Assembly (NCBI GenBank): GCA_947591315.1
Contig: CANQDD010000016.1
Coordinates: 1 to 60,264, forward strand
Direction: 5' to 3'
Source of the DNA: an uncultured Clostridia bacterium
GTDB taxonomy: Bacteria > Bacillota > Clostridia > UBA1381
DNA length: 60,264 nt
How positions within the stretch are numbered: the first letter of the stretch is position 1; each line of letters opens with the position of its first letter. Below, piece after piece: positions 8,833 to 17,390 of the stretch. The position numbers and the translations under genes are program-made. A model generated the notes under the pieces. That model had not been told where the DNA came from and searched no databases. It worked only from the letters and a program-made list of their open reading frames with translations.

Positions 8833-11574
8833 TTATTCCGCTGACAGCATAACATTTGTCTCGCTGCCCGCATATACCGGCTCGCCACTCTCCTTCCAGA
8901 GCATCGCCTTAACGGTGTACGCTATGTCGTCCGTAGCCGTATGAGTGAACGCTCCGCTCTCGGTCTGCTTTACCTCGATAAGCCTGCCGCCGCTGTAGAG
9001 CGCGACCCATAACTCGTCGCTTTCCGCGGACTTTTCAAGGTGCGTCTCGTAGCTTATCGTTCCGTTCACGTCAACCGACGCTGTGAGCGGTTCGGGATCA
9101 GGGTCGGGATCTGGATCTGGATCTGGGTCGGGGTCGGGATCCGGTTCGGTGGTCAGGACAAAATCCGAAAAGTCGATGCCGCTCATGAGTATGCCGTCGT
9201 ACGTCGGCGCAGCCTTATCCGTGTACGACGTTTCGCTGCCCTTTAATGAAATGCTCACCTTGCCGTCCTCGGGATATGGGATAGAAACGATATAATCGCC
9301 GTATTTGTCTGTGGTGCGGTTGTACTGCTTACCGTTTACAGTGAAGGTGACCTCCTTATTCACGGCGACGGTCGTGCCGCTTTTTATTTTACCCGAAATG
9401 TTCAGCGTGTCGCTTGATTCGGTGTTGTACTTCATCGCAAGCTGACCGGGTACGGCTTTGCCCGTGAAATCAAATATGGTCGAATTTGAAACAACGTTGC
9501 CGTCTGTCCAGTCGTCGTCTTTAACCGCCCAGCCTATTTTGTAGCTTCCGCCGTCATAAATCATAACGGGATCCCAGTACAAATCGCCTATGCAGCGACC
9601 GCCGAGCACTTTTTTGAGCTTCGCGTAAAGCTCGGTCAAAAACGCGCGCTGACCGTCCTTGCTTTCGCCGTAGGTATCCTGATAATAGCCGCTGTCCTCA
9701 AGCTGTCCTTCGTAATTGTCGCCTCTTAATTCAGTCCAGTTGTAACCTGTTTCCATTATTATGACATCTTTCTTAAGCTCGTCTACAAGTGAAGAAAACT
9801 CGTTTACAACATTATCAATGGACGTTTTCTGTTTTGTCGTAAGTCCCTTGTCATTATAAAACGGATAGTATGATACGCCTATAACGTCGAAGTATTCGGA
9901 CATTTCGCTGTCCCTAATAACACTCATAAACGTGGCTCTCTTGCTGACTTTTCCGCCGTTATCGCTGTGGAACACTATTTTTGTTTCGGGAGAAACCTCG
10001 CGGACGGCTTTCGCTCCCGCCTTTAAAAATCTTTTAAGCATTTCGGGCTTATTATATAAGTCAGAGTAATAATTAGCAGTATCACCCCGCTGCCCGAAGT
10101 ACATGCCCACCTGTATCTCATTTCCGATCGAGACAAATTCGGGAGTTGTGCCCTGTGCGGCTAAATCCTCCATAACCTTTTTTGTATAGCTGTAGGTTTT
10201 ATCCTCAAGATACTGATACATCGCCTCGCCGCTTAAGCCTTGATCCGTTATTTCTTTTTTCCACGCCGCCGGCATCATCTGCTTGTCGCCGTCTACCCAG
10301 TAATCCGAATAAGCGAAGGAGAACAATATATCCATACCCTTATCCTTCGCGCGCCGCGCCATTTCCAGACAGTCCTCCTCGGTCATATATCCTTTCGGAA
10401 GATACCAGCCTGTAGGATCGGGATAGGTGTCATCGGTATTTTTCTGACCGTGTCCCGGCCCGGGATCGTCCAAAAGACGTATACGCGCGAGGTTGAAGCC
10501 GTTTTCAGCCATGACCTGCAGTGCGTCTGCGGCAGTGCCGTCCGCCCGCTTAAATACTCCCGCGTTATCTTCAACATATGTCAGCTTTGAAATTTCGCCG
10601 CCCTTATAGAATTTCACGCGCGTGCTTTCCGTCGGTTCAAGCTTTAAATTATCAATCGTAACAGACGCGGAGCTTTCAAGATTTAAACCTATATCGCACG
10701 TTCCGTCCTCACCCACGACAATGCTCGGCACCACGATATTGTATACGCCGTTGTCCGTTGTGGCTTCGGGAATAGCCGTTGACGCGACGGTGTGACCTGT
10801 TGTTTTCGCGTAGAGATAGCTTGTGCCCGTTTCCGCTATGTCGCTCGTGAACGCGGTCGCGGTAAGGTTGTATGTACCCGCTTCAAGGTCGGTAACCGTC
10901 TGATATACGCGAACCGTTCCGCTCGCCACAAGCGCGCCGTCCGTTACTGCGGCGGTCGTGCCGTCAACCGTCCAGCCGTCCGTGCCGTTTGCGAAATTTC
11001 CGTTTACAACACCGCCGCCGTCATACACTCCCTCAACGCCGGTGAGTGTTACGTCGTCTATGTACACCGTTCCGGCGCTCCACGCCTCTATGCAAATTAC
11101 ACACGCTTGTGTAGACGTGCACGAAAACTCGGCTTTAAATTCCGTCCAATCTGTTGTCGCGTTCACGGAAATCTTCTCTGCAAGCGTGGTAGTATCCGGA
11201 TAATCCGCTGTTCCGTCGCCGAATACTAATTTCGGCGCGCTTGTCGCCGCGCTCGCCTTTATATAGCCGCTGAGCGTGTACTTGGTTCCCTCGTTCAGGT
11301 TGACACGCTGACCGACAGTCGCATCCGACAGCTTCAGCGACTGCATGCCGCCATGCTTTTCTTCCGTGCTAATCTCACTTGTGCCACTGTTGTTTGTTGC
11401 CGCGTACCAACCGCCTGTCTGCGTAAACTTCCATGTGTTGTCAATTCCCAAAGACGCGCTTTCAAAGTCGCCGTTCACGAGCAGATTGTCCGCCGCGCTT
11501 ACCGTCACAACGCCCGCGAAGCATGACGCGAGCATGGCAAGCGCGGCAAACGCGCTCAATATTTTCTTTTTCAT
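8833..11574 (-). CDS. Secreted arabinogalactan endo-beta-1,4-galactanase (GH53)
   Basis: 913 residues. A signal peptide (MKKKILSAFAALAMLASCFA, cleavage near VSAAD) is followed by two carbohydrate-binding-like beta domains (about 30-180 and 185-310; each opens NGDFE or NGNFANG). The GH53 catalytic domain spans about 320-700, starting VKFYKGGEISKL; the acid/base Glu is in FVSIGNEIQVG (about 484) and the nucleophile Glu in IIMETGYNW (about 605). A carboxypeptidase-like/SLH-free beta domain, a linker of about nine Asp-Pro repeats (about 805-825) and a C-terminal domain ending VKAMLWKESGEP follow. It should hydrolyse pectic type I galactan outside the cell. No cell-wall anchor is visible. Confidence 0.92.
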   Translation of the reverse strand: MKKKILSAFAALAMLASCFAGVVTVSAADNLLVNGDFESASLGIDNTWKFTQTGGWYAATNNSGTSEISTEEKHGGMQSLKLSDATVGQRVNLNEGTKYTLSGYIKASAATSAPKLVFGDGTADYPDTTTLAEKISVNATTDWTEFKAEFSCTSTQACVICIEAWSAGTVYIDDVTLTGVEGVYDGGGVVNGNFANGTDGWTVDGTTAAVTDGALVASGTVRVYQTVTDLEAGTYNLTATAFTSDIAETGTSYLYAKTTGHTVASTAIPEATTDNGVYNIVVPSIVVGEDGTCDIGLNLESSASVTIDNLKLEPTESTRVKFYKGGEISKLTYVEDNAGVFKRADGTAADALQVMAENGFNLARIRLLDDPGPGHGQKNTDDTYPDPTGWYLPKGYMTEEDCLEMARRAKDKGMDILFSFAYSDYWVDGDKQMMPAAWKKEITDQGLSGEAMYQYLEDKTYSYTKKVMEDLAAQGTTPEFVSIGNEIQVGMYFGQRGDTANYYSDLYNKPEMLKRFLKAGAKAVREVSPETKIVFHSDNGGKVSKRATFMSVIRDSEMSEYFDVIGVSYYPFYNDKGLTTKQKTSIDNVVNEFSSLVDELKKDVIIMETGYNWTELRGDNYEGQLEDSGYYQDTYGESKDGQRAFLTELYAKLKKVLGGRCIGDLYWDPVMIYDGGSYKIGWAVKDDDWTDGNVVSNSTIFDFTGKAVPGQLAMKYNTESSDTLNISGKIKSGTTVAVNKEVTFTVNGKQYNRTTDKYGDYIVSIPYPEDGKVSISLKGSETSYTDKAAPTYDGILMSGIDFSDFVLTTEPDPDPDPDPDPDPDPDPEPLTASVDVNGTISYETHLEKSAESDELWVALYSGGRLIEVKQTESGAFTHTATDDIAYTVKAMLWKESGEPVYAGSETNVMLSAE

Positions 11575-11611
11575 AAATATCTCTCCTTACGCCGAAATGT
11601 CTCTTATTATA

Positions 11612-11640
11612 ATTATATATTTATCCCGCCAACCTCACAA
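11612..11640 (-). promoter_or_regulatory. Promoter of the GH53 galactanase
   Basis: Minus strand TTGTGA (11640-11635), 17-nt spacer, TATAAT (11617-11612), with GGAGAG before the ATG at 11574. Confidence 0.65.
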
Positions 11641-11743
11641 GTGATATTTTATACTAAAATAATCAGGATTTTTTGTGTGTTTTAACAAAATGGGCTGCGT
11701 GAGCCGAGACGGTATAACCAGTAAGACGAAAAGACGAAAGCTG

Positions 11744-11771
11744 TTGACAATTCTGTGAAAGATGATATAAT
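11744..11771 (+). promoter_or_regulatory. Consensus promoter of the JAB-domain gene
   Basis: TTGACA, 16-nt spacer, perfect TATAAT. The -10 box overlaps an upstream in-frame GTG, which therefore cannot be the start; the transcript would begin about 13-15 nt before the GTG at 11791. Confidence 0.8.
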
Positions 11772-11790
11772 GAGTGTAAGGGGTGATACG

Positions 11791-12363
11791 GTGGCACTCG
11801 AAAACCAAAGATACGGAAGGAATAAGTCAACGCTAATAAACAGCGCGTATATAGAAAGCGGCGAATATCGGCGCAAGTTTGACAATTTAACACCGAACAC
11901 CGAGGTGAACCGTGTATTATATTCAAAGGCAAAGGAAATGCTAAAGCATAGAAGCGGCACTTTGTTTGAGGATATGTATTGGATCGACGGCGACACGGGA
12001 AAGATTATAGCAAGAGAAATAAACAGCGAGACGGAGCGTGGAATTTTATATTCTGATGCAACCAAGAAGGCTGTTACAACACATAAGAATAACAATTTAA
12101 TTGCAATACATAATCATCCCGGAAGTATGCCGCCGAGCGCCGCGGATTTAAACTCTTGTCACAGAAACGGCTACAATGTCGGTTATGTAGTGTGTCATAA
12201 CGGTAAAATTTTTGGTTATAAATCCGATGAAAATATAAATCCGCGATTATATGACATATATATCAAAAGATTTATAAATGACGGCAATTCGGAATTTGAG
12301 GCACAGGTTAAAGCTTTAGACAGATTAAAGGAAAATCATTATATAGATGTATGGGAGGTATAA
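11791..12363 (+). CDS. JAB/JAMM-motif protein of phage or toxin type
   Basis: 190 residues from GTG 11791, chosen because AAGGGG lies just upstream and the promoter -10 covers any earlier start. The centre has the JAMM zinc-metalloprotease signature IAIHNHPGSMPPSAAD (HxHP, then S and D), with candidate zinc-binding His-His-Asp and upstream residues in DMYWIDGDTGKIIARE. The N-terminal region, including AYIESGEYRRKFDNL, resembles C-terminal parts of phage head-associated and contact-dependent effector proteins, but I cannot place it firmly. It is followed at once by a 49-residue gene. Codon use is more AT-rich than the neighbours. A deubiquitinase-like, RadC-like or toxin role is possible; none is shown. 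Confidence 0.7.
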   Translation: MALENQRYGRNKSTLINSAYIESGEYRRKFDNLTPNTEVNRVLYSKAKEMLKHRSGTLFEDMYWIDGDTGKIIAREINSETERGILYSDATKKAVTTHKNNNLIAIHNHPGSMPPSAADLNSCHRNGYNVGYVVCHNGKIFGYKSDENINPRLYDIYIKRFINDGNSEFEAQVKALDRLKENHYIDVWEV

Positions 12364-12366
12364 CCT

Positions 12367-12516
12367 ATGGAAGATTTTTTAGACGACAGAGTAATTATTC
12401 CCGATGATATTAAGAGAATGTCTGACAAGGAATTAGACGCTGAAATTGCCCGACTTGAGGCGGAGGCTGCGTTGCGGCGTCAGCATAAGATAACGGAGCA
12501 GAAAAAAGCAAGCTGA
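12367..12516 (+). CDS. Small 49-residue acidic/charged partner protein
   Basis: ATG 12367 sits 3 nt after the stop of the JAB-domain gene, with GGGAGG eight bases upstream (inside the previous gene). It encodes MEDFLDDRVIIPDDIKRMSD followed by KELDAEIARLEAEAALRR, a strongly charged helix likely to form a coiled coil. No family recognised. The tight coupling to a putative enzyme and the following terminator suggest a two-gene unit, so an inhibitor, immunity or accessory role is plausible but unproven. Confidence 0.7.
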   Translation: MEDFLDDRVIIPDDIKRMSDKELDAEIARLEAEAALRRQHKITEQKKAS

Positions 12517-12536
12517 AAATCATCAAACAGAGTATA

Positions 12537-12565
12537 AAAGCACGTTCAAACGGACGTGCTTTTTG
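12537..12565 (+). terminator. Terminator of the JAB-domain unit
   Basis: AAAGCACGT, eight-base loop, ACGTGCTTTTT, 20 nt after the small gene's stop. Confidence 0.9.
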
Positions 12566-12618
12566 CATGGAAGGAATAATAAACCGCACGGACGTTATGT
12601 TATTTGCCGCAAGTCTCC

Positions 12619-12647
12619 TTGATTTTTCAGTCCGAGTGATGTATAAT
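12619..12647 (+). promoter_or_regulatory. Promoter of the 41-codon secreted-protein fragment
   Basis: TTGATT, 17-nt spacer, TATAAT, followed by GAAAGGGGG and GTG 12670. Confidence 0.7.
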
Positions 12648-12669
12648 ATATCGGAAAGGGGGAATTTCC

Positions 12670-12795
12670 GTGAAAAAGTTTACTTTGGGTTTCATTATAG
12701 GCGGCATTGTTTGTTCCGCGCTGACGGGATTTGCGGTCGGGTATGCGGTAACGGCGAATCCGTTTCCTATCAAGGTTGACTGGGCGTTACAGTAA
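12670..12795 (+). pseudogene. N-terminal remnant of a surface protein
   Basis: GTG 12670 follows a strong ribosome site and promoter and encodes 41 residues: MKKFTLGFIIGGIVCSALTG is a signal or membrane segment, followed by AVTANPFPIKVDWALQ and a stop. TANPFPIKV followed by NGK-like sequence is the usual beginning of copper-amine-oxidase-like stalk proteins, so this looks like an intact promoter and signal peptide whose body is lost. The following frame (12783-13118) continues as coding-like sequence without its own ribosome site. Confidence 0.55.
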
Positions 12796-13118
12796 CAGGT
12801 GTTGGTAATACCACGGTTACAATGACAAATGTGACAGGGTTAGTATTCTCAGGTGATGTTGGAAACCAAGTTGACTCAGCAGGTATGCGCATAAATAATG
12901 AGTCATATTTTGTGAATCAGATAACAGGAGAAGGGCACTGGGGTGCGGAATGGATGGCAATGACATCAATGCCAACAGAACATGGAGAATTTGCAGACCA
13001 ATTATCAGAAGATAAGAACTGGTATTGGGATAATATAATGCATAGTTGGACTACAGTATATAATCAGAATTTTAGTGGAGAGATTGCTGCGATTCTTGAA
13101 GCCAATGGCTTAAAATAA
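12783..13118 (+). pseudogene. Out-of-frame C-terminal remnant, unknown protein
   Basis: An open frame from 12780 (first ATG 12822) encodes VTGVGNTTVTMTNVTGLVF, then a Trp-rich segment including GHWGAEWMAMTSMP and KNWYWDNIMHSW, ending EIAAILEANGLK. No ribosome site precedes the ATG; an in-frame TGA lies at 12777, and the signal-peptide fragment upstream is in another frame. Base composition is clearly more AT-rich than in flanking genes. Most likely the tail of a horizontally acquired secreted protein fused out of frame to a resident signal peptide. No family recognised. Confidence 0.5.
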
Positions 13119-13136
13119 GCAAAATCCCATATATCA

Positions 13137-13180
13137 AAAAGCGAAAAGATGATCACCTCATCTCTTCGCTTTCTTTTTTA
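13137..13180. terminator. Bidirectional terminator
   Basis: AAAGCGAAAAGATGA and TCATCTCTTCGCTTT flank a five-base loop, with T-rich tracts on both sides. Serves the plus-strand remnant and the minus-strand gene ending at 13190. Confidence 0.85.
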
Positions 13181-13189
13181 CCGTATTTT

Positions 13190-14419
13190 TTAATCGCTGT
13201 CGCTGTAAAGGTACACCCAGAGTATCGTAAGGAGCGCGACCGCGATACCTCCGCCGACGCATATTATCGGCAGGCGCATACCGCTGTCGAATATCTTGCC
13301 GATGTTTATGAGCGGCTTTTTGCCGTTGTCCTTATCCTCGCCCAGAGAGAGCGTACCCTTCGCCTTCTTGTAGAGCAGCGTGTTCCTGTCGTAATCGGTC
13401 TTTATCTGCTTAAGCTCCCTGTCGGAGAGCGGTATGCAGTCGGTTCTGACCTTTAATATCTGATAGCCGTCCGGCGCGTCGTCGCTGCGGCGCAGAAGCG
13501 CGTAGTTGTAGTACGAGCGGTCGGTCGAAAATCTCACGTAATATATTTCGTCGCCGAGGTTGTACGCCTCGGATATGAGATAGAAACGGTCACCGTCGGG
13601 GCGCACGTCGACAGCCTCGCGGTATGCGTCCATCGTCGTGTAGTTTGCTATGTCAAAATCCGTAAAGCCCGTGACCGTGCCGAGTACGTTCTCTATCTGC
13701 TTTTCGTCCTCGTCGGACAGTCTCTCGGCAATATCCTCATACGTTACGCTGTCGGCTGCGGTGTTTTTGAGCTTGTCGAAGAAATTGTTAAGCTCCTTAT
13801 TAAAATGCGATATATCCGTGCCGGGGTGGAAATAACTCGACGAGAAGTCCGCAACGCCTATTTCCTCATTGATGTTCGGTGTCTTTACGCAGCGGTACGC
13901 AGCGCCGTCAATCGCGGTGTAGCAGTCCTCGCCGATGAGCGCGTCGTTTTCGTAGGTCTTGTACAGTATGTAGCGCTTGTCCTCGTAAAAGCCCATCGAG
14001 AACGTACCCACGCGTCCGTCGGTGAGCTGATTGTAATTAACGTCCAGAATCGCTATTCTCTCGGCGCAGTCCTTCTCCTTGTCGTAACGCCATAAGTGGC
14101 ACGACGCGACGGTGTACTCCGAGTCGGCTATAAAGATTACGAGGTACGGCTCTTTGTCCGCGTCAAAGTTTATTACCTCGCTGTACATCACGCCGCGCGG
14201 GTACTCATCGCCGTTTGCGAAGTCGAACGTATCGCCCGCATTTTCGGTGGTGAGCGTTCCGTAGGTGTAGATGTAGTCGTTCAGGGTGTAGGCGAATATC
14301 GACGCTGTTCTGCCCTCGTTTTCATCAGCCGAAACGCCGCCTATGTTAAGGCATGACATAAAGATAAAAAGAGCGCAAAGCGCGGAAATAACCCGAAATA
14401 CTCTCTTTTTCAACGTCAC
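13190..14419 (-). CDS. Secreted protein with C-terminal membrane anchor, unknown
   Basis: 409 residues (or 407 from TTG 14413, which is better spaced from the GGGGAGG ribosome site than the GTG at 14419). N-terminal signal sequence FRVISALCALFIFMSCLNI; long extracellular part rich in Tyr and Asp with blocks such as SIFAYTLNDYIYTYGTLTT, YLVIFIADSEYTVASCHLWR and RFYLISEAYNLGDEIYYVRF; a final transmembrane helix LPIICVGGGIAVALLTILWVYLY and a four-residue tail. I do not recognise a family. It is single-gene, with its own promoter and terminator. The topology suggests a surface sensor or binding protein, which is inference only. Confidence 0.8.
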   Translation of the reverse strand: MTLKKRVFRVISALCALFIFMSCLNIGGVSADENEGRTASIFAYTLNDYIYTYGTLTTENAGDTFDFANGDEYPRGVMYSEVINFDADKEPYLVIFIADSEYTVASCHLWRYDKEKDCAERIAILDVNYNQLTDGRVGTFSMGFYEDKRYILYKTYENDALIGEDCYTAIDGAAYRCVKTPNINEEIGVADFSSSYFHPGTDISHFNKELNNFFDKLKNTAADSVTYEDIAERLSDEDEKQIENVLGTVTGFTDFDIANYTTMDAYREAVDVRPDGDRFYLISEAYNLGDEIYYVRFSTDRSYYNYALLRRSDDAPDGYQILKVRTDCIPLSDRELKQIKTDYDRNTLLYKKAKGTLSLGEDKDNGKKPLINIGKIFDSGMRLPIICVGGGIAVALLTILWVYLYSDSD

Positions 14420-14471
14420 ACCTCCCCTTTTTCGGACACAATCGCCCTATTGTTTACATAATTCTTTTTCT

Positions 14472-14500
14472 ATTATACCGACGCGTGTGTGACATTTCAA
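14472..14500 (-). promoter_or_regulatory. Promoter of the 409-residue secreted protein
   Basis: Minus strand TTGAAA (14500-14495), 17-nt spacer, TATAAT (14477-14472). Confidence 0.75.
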
Positions 14501-14576
14501 CTTGATTTTCTTTAAGAGCTTATTACAAGAATATGGCAAAAATTGCATAATAATACAAAATAGGCGGCGCGGACGT

Positions 14577-14716
14577 ATGGCTCCCCTAATAGGGGAGCTG
14601 TCACACGCAGTGTGACTGAGGGGTTTGTTTTTTTGCGGATTAAACCCCTCCGACGCCTTCGGCGCCACCTCCCCTAGTAGGGGAGGCTTACCGTAGGGGC
14701 GGTCATTGGCCGCCCG
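14577..14716. repeat. Structured intergenic repeat, copy 1
   Basis: A chain of palindromes: GCTCCCCTAATAGGGGAGC, GTCACACGCAGTGTGAC, AGGGGTTT paired with AAACCCCT, GCGCCTTCGGCGC-like, CCTCCCCTAGTAGGGGAGG and GGGCGGTCATTGGCCGCCC. No coding potential. The same modules recur at 24767-25062 and 29008-29222, so this is a dispersed non-coding repeat; together with the promoter region it fills the 342-bp gap 14420-14761. Confidence 0.75.
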
Positions 14717-14721
14717 CACAC

Positions 14722-14746
14722 AAAAGACCCCCTCTACGAGGGGGTC
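14722..14746 (-). terminator. Terminator of proS
   Basis: Minus strand GACCCCCTC, GTA, GAGGGGGTC, TTTTGTG, 15 nt after the proS stop. Confidence 0.88.
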
Positions 14747-14761
14747 ATACGTAACTTTTAC

Positions 14762-16468
14762 TTATCTTCTACCTTCCACAAAACTTACCACATCATCAAT
14801 CGCCGCTTCAACGGTCTTTTCATCGGACGCTTGCGCCGTTCTTTCCTTATACTCGACTATTCCCTCGCCTATCTTTTTACCCACGACTATTCTCACGGGA
14901 ATACCGATAAGATCCGCGTCCTTAAACTTTACGCCGGGGCGTTCGTTTCTGTCGTCGATAAGCGCGTCAATGCCCTTTGCTTTAAGCTCGTTATAGATTT
15001 TTTCCGCCGCTTCGGTCTGTTCCTCATTCTTCGCGTTCACGGGTATTACGATAGCCTCGAACGGTGCGATAGACACAGGCCAGATAATGCCGTTCTCGTC
15101 GTTGTTCTGCTCGACCGCGGCTGACAGACAGCGCGTTACGCCTATGCCGTAGCAGCCCATTGTAACAACCTTGCTCATGCCGTCCTCGTCCTGGAACGTA
15201 AGACCGAGAGCCTCTGAATACTTCGTGCCGAGCTTGAATACATGACCTACCTCGATACCCTGCGCCGTCTTGATCGGCTTTCCGCATCTCGGGCAGGCGT
15301 CGCCTTCCTCGATAACGCGTATGTCCGCGACCGTGTGCGGCGTGAAGTCCCTGCCGATATTGACGTTCTTGTAGTGCATGTCCGTCTCGTTCGCGCCGAT
15401 GATGAAGTTTTTCATCGTTTCGACCTCTTTGTCGACGTATACGGGAATGTCAAGTCCGACGGGGCCCGCGAAACCGACCTCGGCGTTCGTAAGCTGTCTC
15501 ACCATGTACGGCTCGGCAAGCTCCAAATCGTCTGTACAGCCGACAAGGTTTTTAAGCTTGACCTCGTTAATCTCCCTGTCGCCGCGAACCATAGCCGCAA
15601 TGTACTTGTTGTCAGCCTTGTATATGATTGTCTTTGCGAAATTGTACGGCTCAGCGCCGAGGAACGACACCAGCTCCTCTATCGTGTGAACGTTCGGCGT
15701 GTGTATTTTCTCCATGTCGCCGCCGTCCTCCGCGGAGGGCTTGGGCGCGTTCACGCACTCCGCCTTTTCGTAGTTCGCCGCGTAGCCGCAACAGTCGCAG
15801 TACGCGATACCGTCCTCGCCCACGGGCGATTTTACCATAAATTCCTGGCTGCCGCTGCCACCCATAGCGCCGCTGTCCGCGTCAACAACGGTGAAGTCGA
15901 GACCGAGACGCTCAAATATCCTGTTGTACGCGTCGTACATCTTTTTATAGCTTTCGTCAAGACCCTCGTCGCTCGTGTCAAAGCTGTACGCGTCCTTCAT
16001 CACAAATTCGCGGCTTCTTATAACGCCGAAACGCGGACGCGCCTCGTCGCGGTACTTCGTCTGAATTTGGTAAAGCGTCATCGGATATTCCTTGTACGAC
16101 TTTACGTTGTCTATAACCGTCTGCGTGAAAAGCTCCTCATGCGTCGGACCGAGACAATAGTCGCGGTCGTAGCGGTCCTTGAGCTTGAACATGCTCGCGC
16201 CGAACACGTCCCACCTGCCCGATGCCTGATACGCCTCGGCGGGCAGAAGCGCGGGCATCAAAAGCTCCTGCGCGCCGGCGTTGTTCATTTCCTCTCTTAT
16301 GATTTTCTCCACCTTCTGCAGCACGCGCAGTCCGAGCGGCAGGTACGAGTAAATACCCGAGCCGAGCCTGCGTATCATCGCGGCGCGCAGCATAAGCTTG
16401 TGGCTTGTTATTTCAGCGTCCGCCGGCACCTCGCGCAGAGTGGGCAGAAGTAAATTTGACATTCTCAT
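14762..16468 (-). CDS. proS: Prolyl-tRNA synthetase, bacterial type
   Basis: 568 residues, the length of the bacterial ProS with an editing (INS) domain between class II motifs 2 and 3. Motif 1 [20 protein letters not shown], motif 2 [20 protein letters not shown] with [14 protein letters not shown] domain around 230-390 ([20 protein letters not shown]), motif 3 [17 protein letters not shown], then an anticodon-binding domain ([17 protein letters not shown]). AAAGGA precedes ATG 16468. It lies 21 nt after argB, so it appears to be the third gene of an arg operon, an unusual partnership. Confidence 0.97.
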   Translation of the reverse strand: MRMSNLLLPTLREVPADAEITSHKLMLRAAMIRRLGSGIYSYLPLGLRVLQKVEKIIREEMNNAGAQELLMPALLPAEAYQASGRWDVFGASMFKLKDRYDRDYCLGPTHEELFTQTVIDNVKSYKEYPMTLYQIQTKYRDEARPRFGVIRSREFVMKDAYSFDTSDEGLDESYKKMYDAYNRIFERLGLDFTVVDADSGAMGGSGSQEFMVKSPVGEDGIAYCDCCGYAANYEKAECVNAPKPSAEDGGDMEKIHTPNVHTIEELVSFLGAEPYNFAKTIIYKADNKYIAAMVRGDREINEVKLKNLVGCTDDLELAEPYMVRQLTNAEVGFAGPVGLDIPVYVDKEVETMKNFIIGANETDMHYKNVNIGRDFTPHTVADIRVIEEGDACPRCGKPIKTAQGIEVGHVFKLGTKYSEALGLTFQDEDGMSKVVTMGCYGIGVTRCLSAAVEQNNDENGIIWPVSIAPFEAIVIPVNAKNEEQTEAAEKIYNELKAKGIDALIDDRNERPGVKFKDADLIGIPVRIVVGKKIGEGIVEYKERTAQASDEKTVEAAIDDVVSFVEGRR

Positions 16469-16489
16469 TATCGTTTGTTCCTTTCCTAT

Positions 16490-17371
16490 TTAATACTTAT
16501 CGCTCTTTATAAGCGTGCCGATGCCGGTTTTCGTGAATATTTCGAGCAGCAGGCAGTGCGGCACGCGTCCGTCTATTATGTGCGCGCCCGCGACGCCCTC
16601 TTTTATCGCGTCGAGACAGCCGAGTATCTTCGGTATCATGCCGCCGCTTATCGTGCCGTTGTCTATGAGCGGCTGTATCTCGTTCTCATGTACCTCGTAA
16701 ATTATATCGCCGTTTTTATCCTTAACGCCCTCAACGTCGGTGAGCAGAATAAGCTTTTCCGCCTGCACAGCCGACGCTACCGCCGCAGCGACGGTGTCGG
16801 CGTTGATGTTGTAGCTGTTACCGTCGTCGTCCGTGCCTATCGGAGCGATCACGGGAATGTACTGATCCGACGCGAGCAGGTCAATGAGGCAGTGCTTTAT
16901 ATGCACGATGTCGCCGACGTAGCCAATATCGACCTTTTCGCCGTCAACCTCGGCGTACTGCTTTTTACATTCGATAAAGCTGCCGTCAATTCCGCTTATG
17001 CCGACGGCGCGTCCGCCCTTTTTGCTGATGAGCGACACAATCTCCTTGTTCGTCTTGCCGATAAGCACCTGCTGCGCCGTCTGCATCGTCACGTCGTCCG
17101 TTACCCTCAGACCGTTCACAAACGTGCTTTTTACGCCCCTGTCACTCAGCGCCTTTGAAATGTCGGGGCCGCCGCCGTGCACAACGATAGGCTTTAAGCC
17201 TATAAACTTCAGAAGCGTTATGTCCTCCATTACGGAGTTTTTAAGCTCGTCGTTAATCATGGCGTTGCCGCCGTACTTCACGACTATCGTTTTGCCCGAA
17301 AATTTTTGTATGTACGGCAGGGCTTCAATAAGTATGCCCGCCTTTTCAATAAGCTCGTCCATTTTTTCCAT
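16490..17371 (-). CDS. argB: Acetylglutamate kinase
   Basis: Second step of arginine synthesis: phosphorylates N-acetylglutamate. 293 residues. [15 protein letters not shown] (phosphate-binding Lys-Tyr-Gly-Gly), [37 protein letters not shown] and [18 protein letters not shown] are the amino-acid-kinase signatures in order. Starts 19 nt downstream of argC, forming argC-argB; argJ and argD are not in this window. Confidence 0.97.
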   Translation of the reverse strand: MEKMDELIEKAGILIEALPYIQKFSGKTIVVKYGGNAMINDELKNSVMEDITLLKFIGLKPIVVHGGGPDISKALSDRGVKSTFVNGLRVTDDVTMQTAQQVLIGKTNKEIVSLISKKGGRAVGISGIDGSFIECKKQYAEVDGEKVDIGYVGDIVHIKHCLIDLLASDQYIPVIAPIGTDDDGNSYNINADTVAAAVASAVQAEKLILLTDVEGVKDKNGDIIYEVHENEIQPLIDNGTISGGMIPKILGCLDAIKEGVAGAHIIDGRVPHCLLLEIFTKTGIGTLIKSDKY

Positions 17372-17390
17372 ACGTATTATTCACCCCATA

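Noticed and set aside
12567-12779. 70-codon frame beginning MEGIINRTDV
   Set aside because: Spans the TTGATT/TATAAT promoter and is out of frame with the signal peptide that has a real ribosome site.
15242-16453. 403-codon open frame opposite proS
   Set aside because: Pure shadow of a strongly conserved synthetase gene; no ribosome site.
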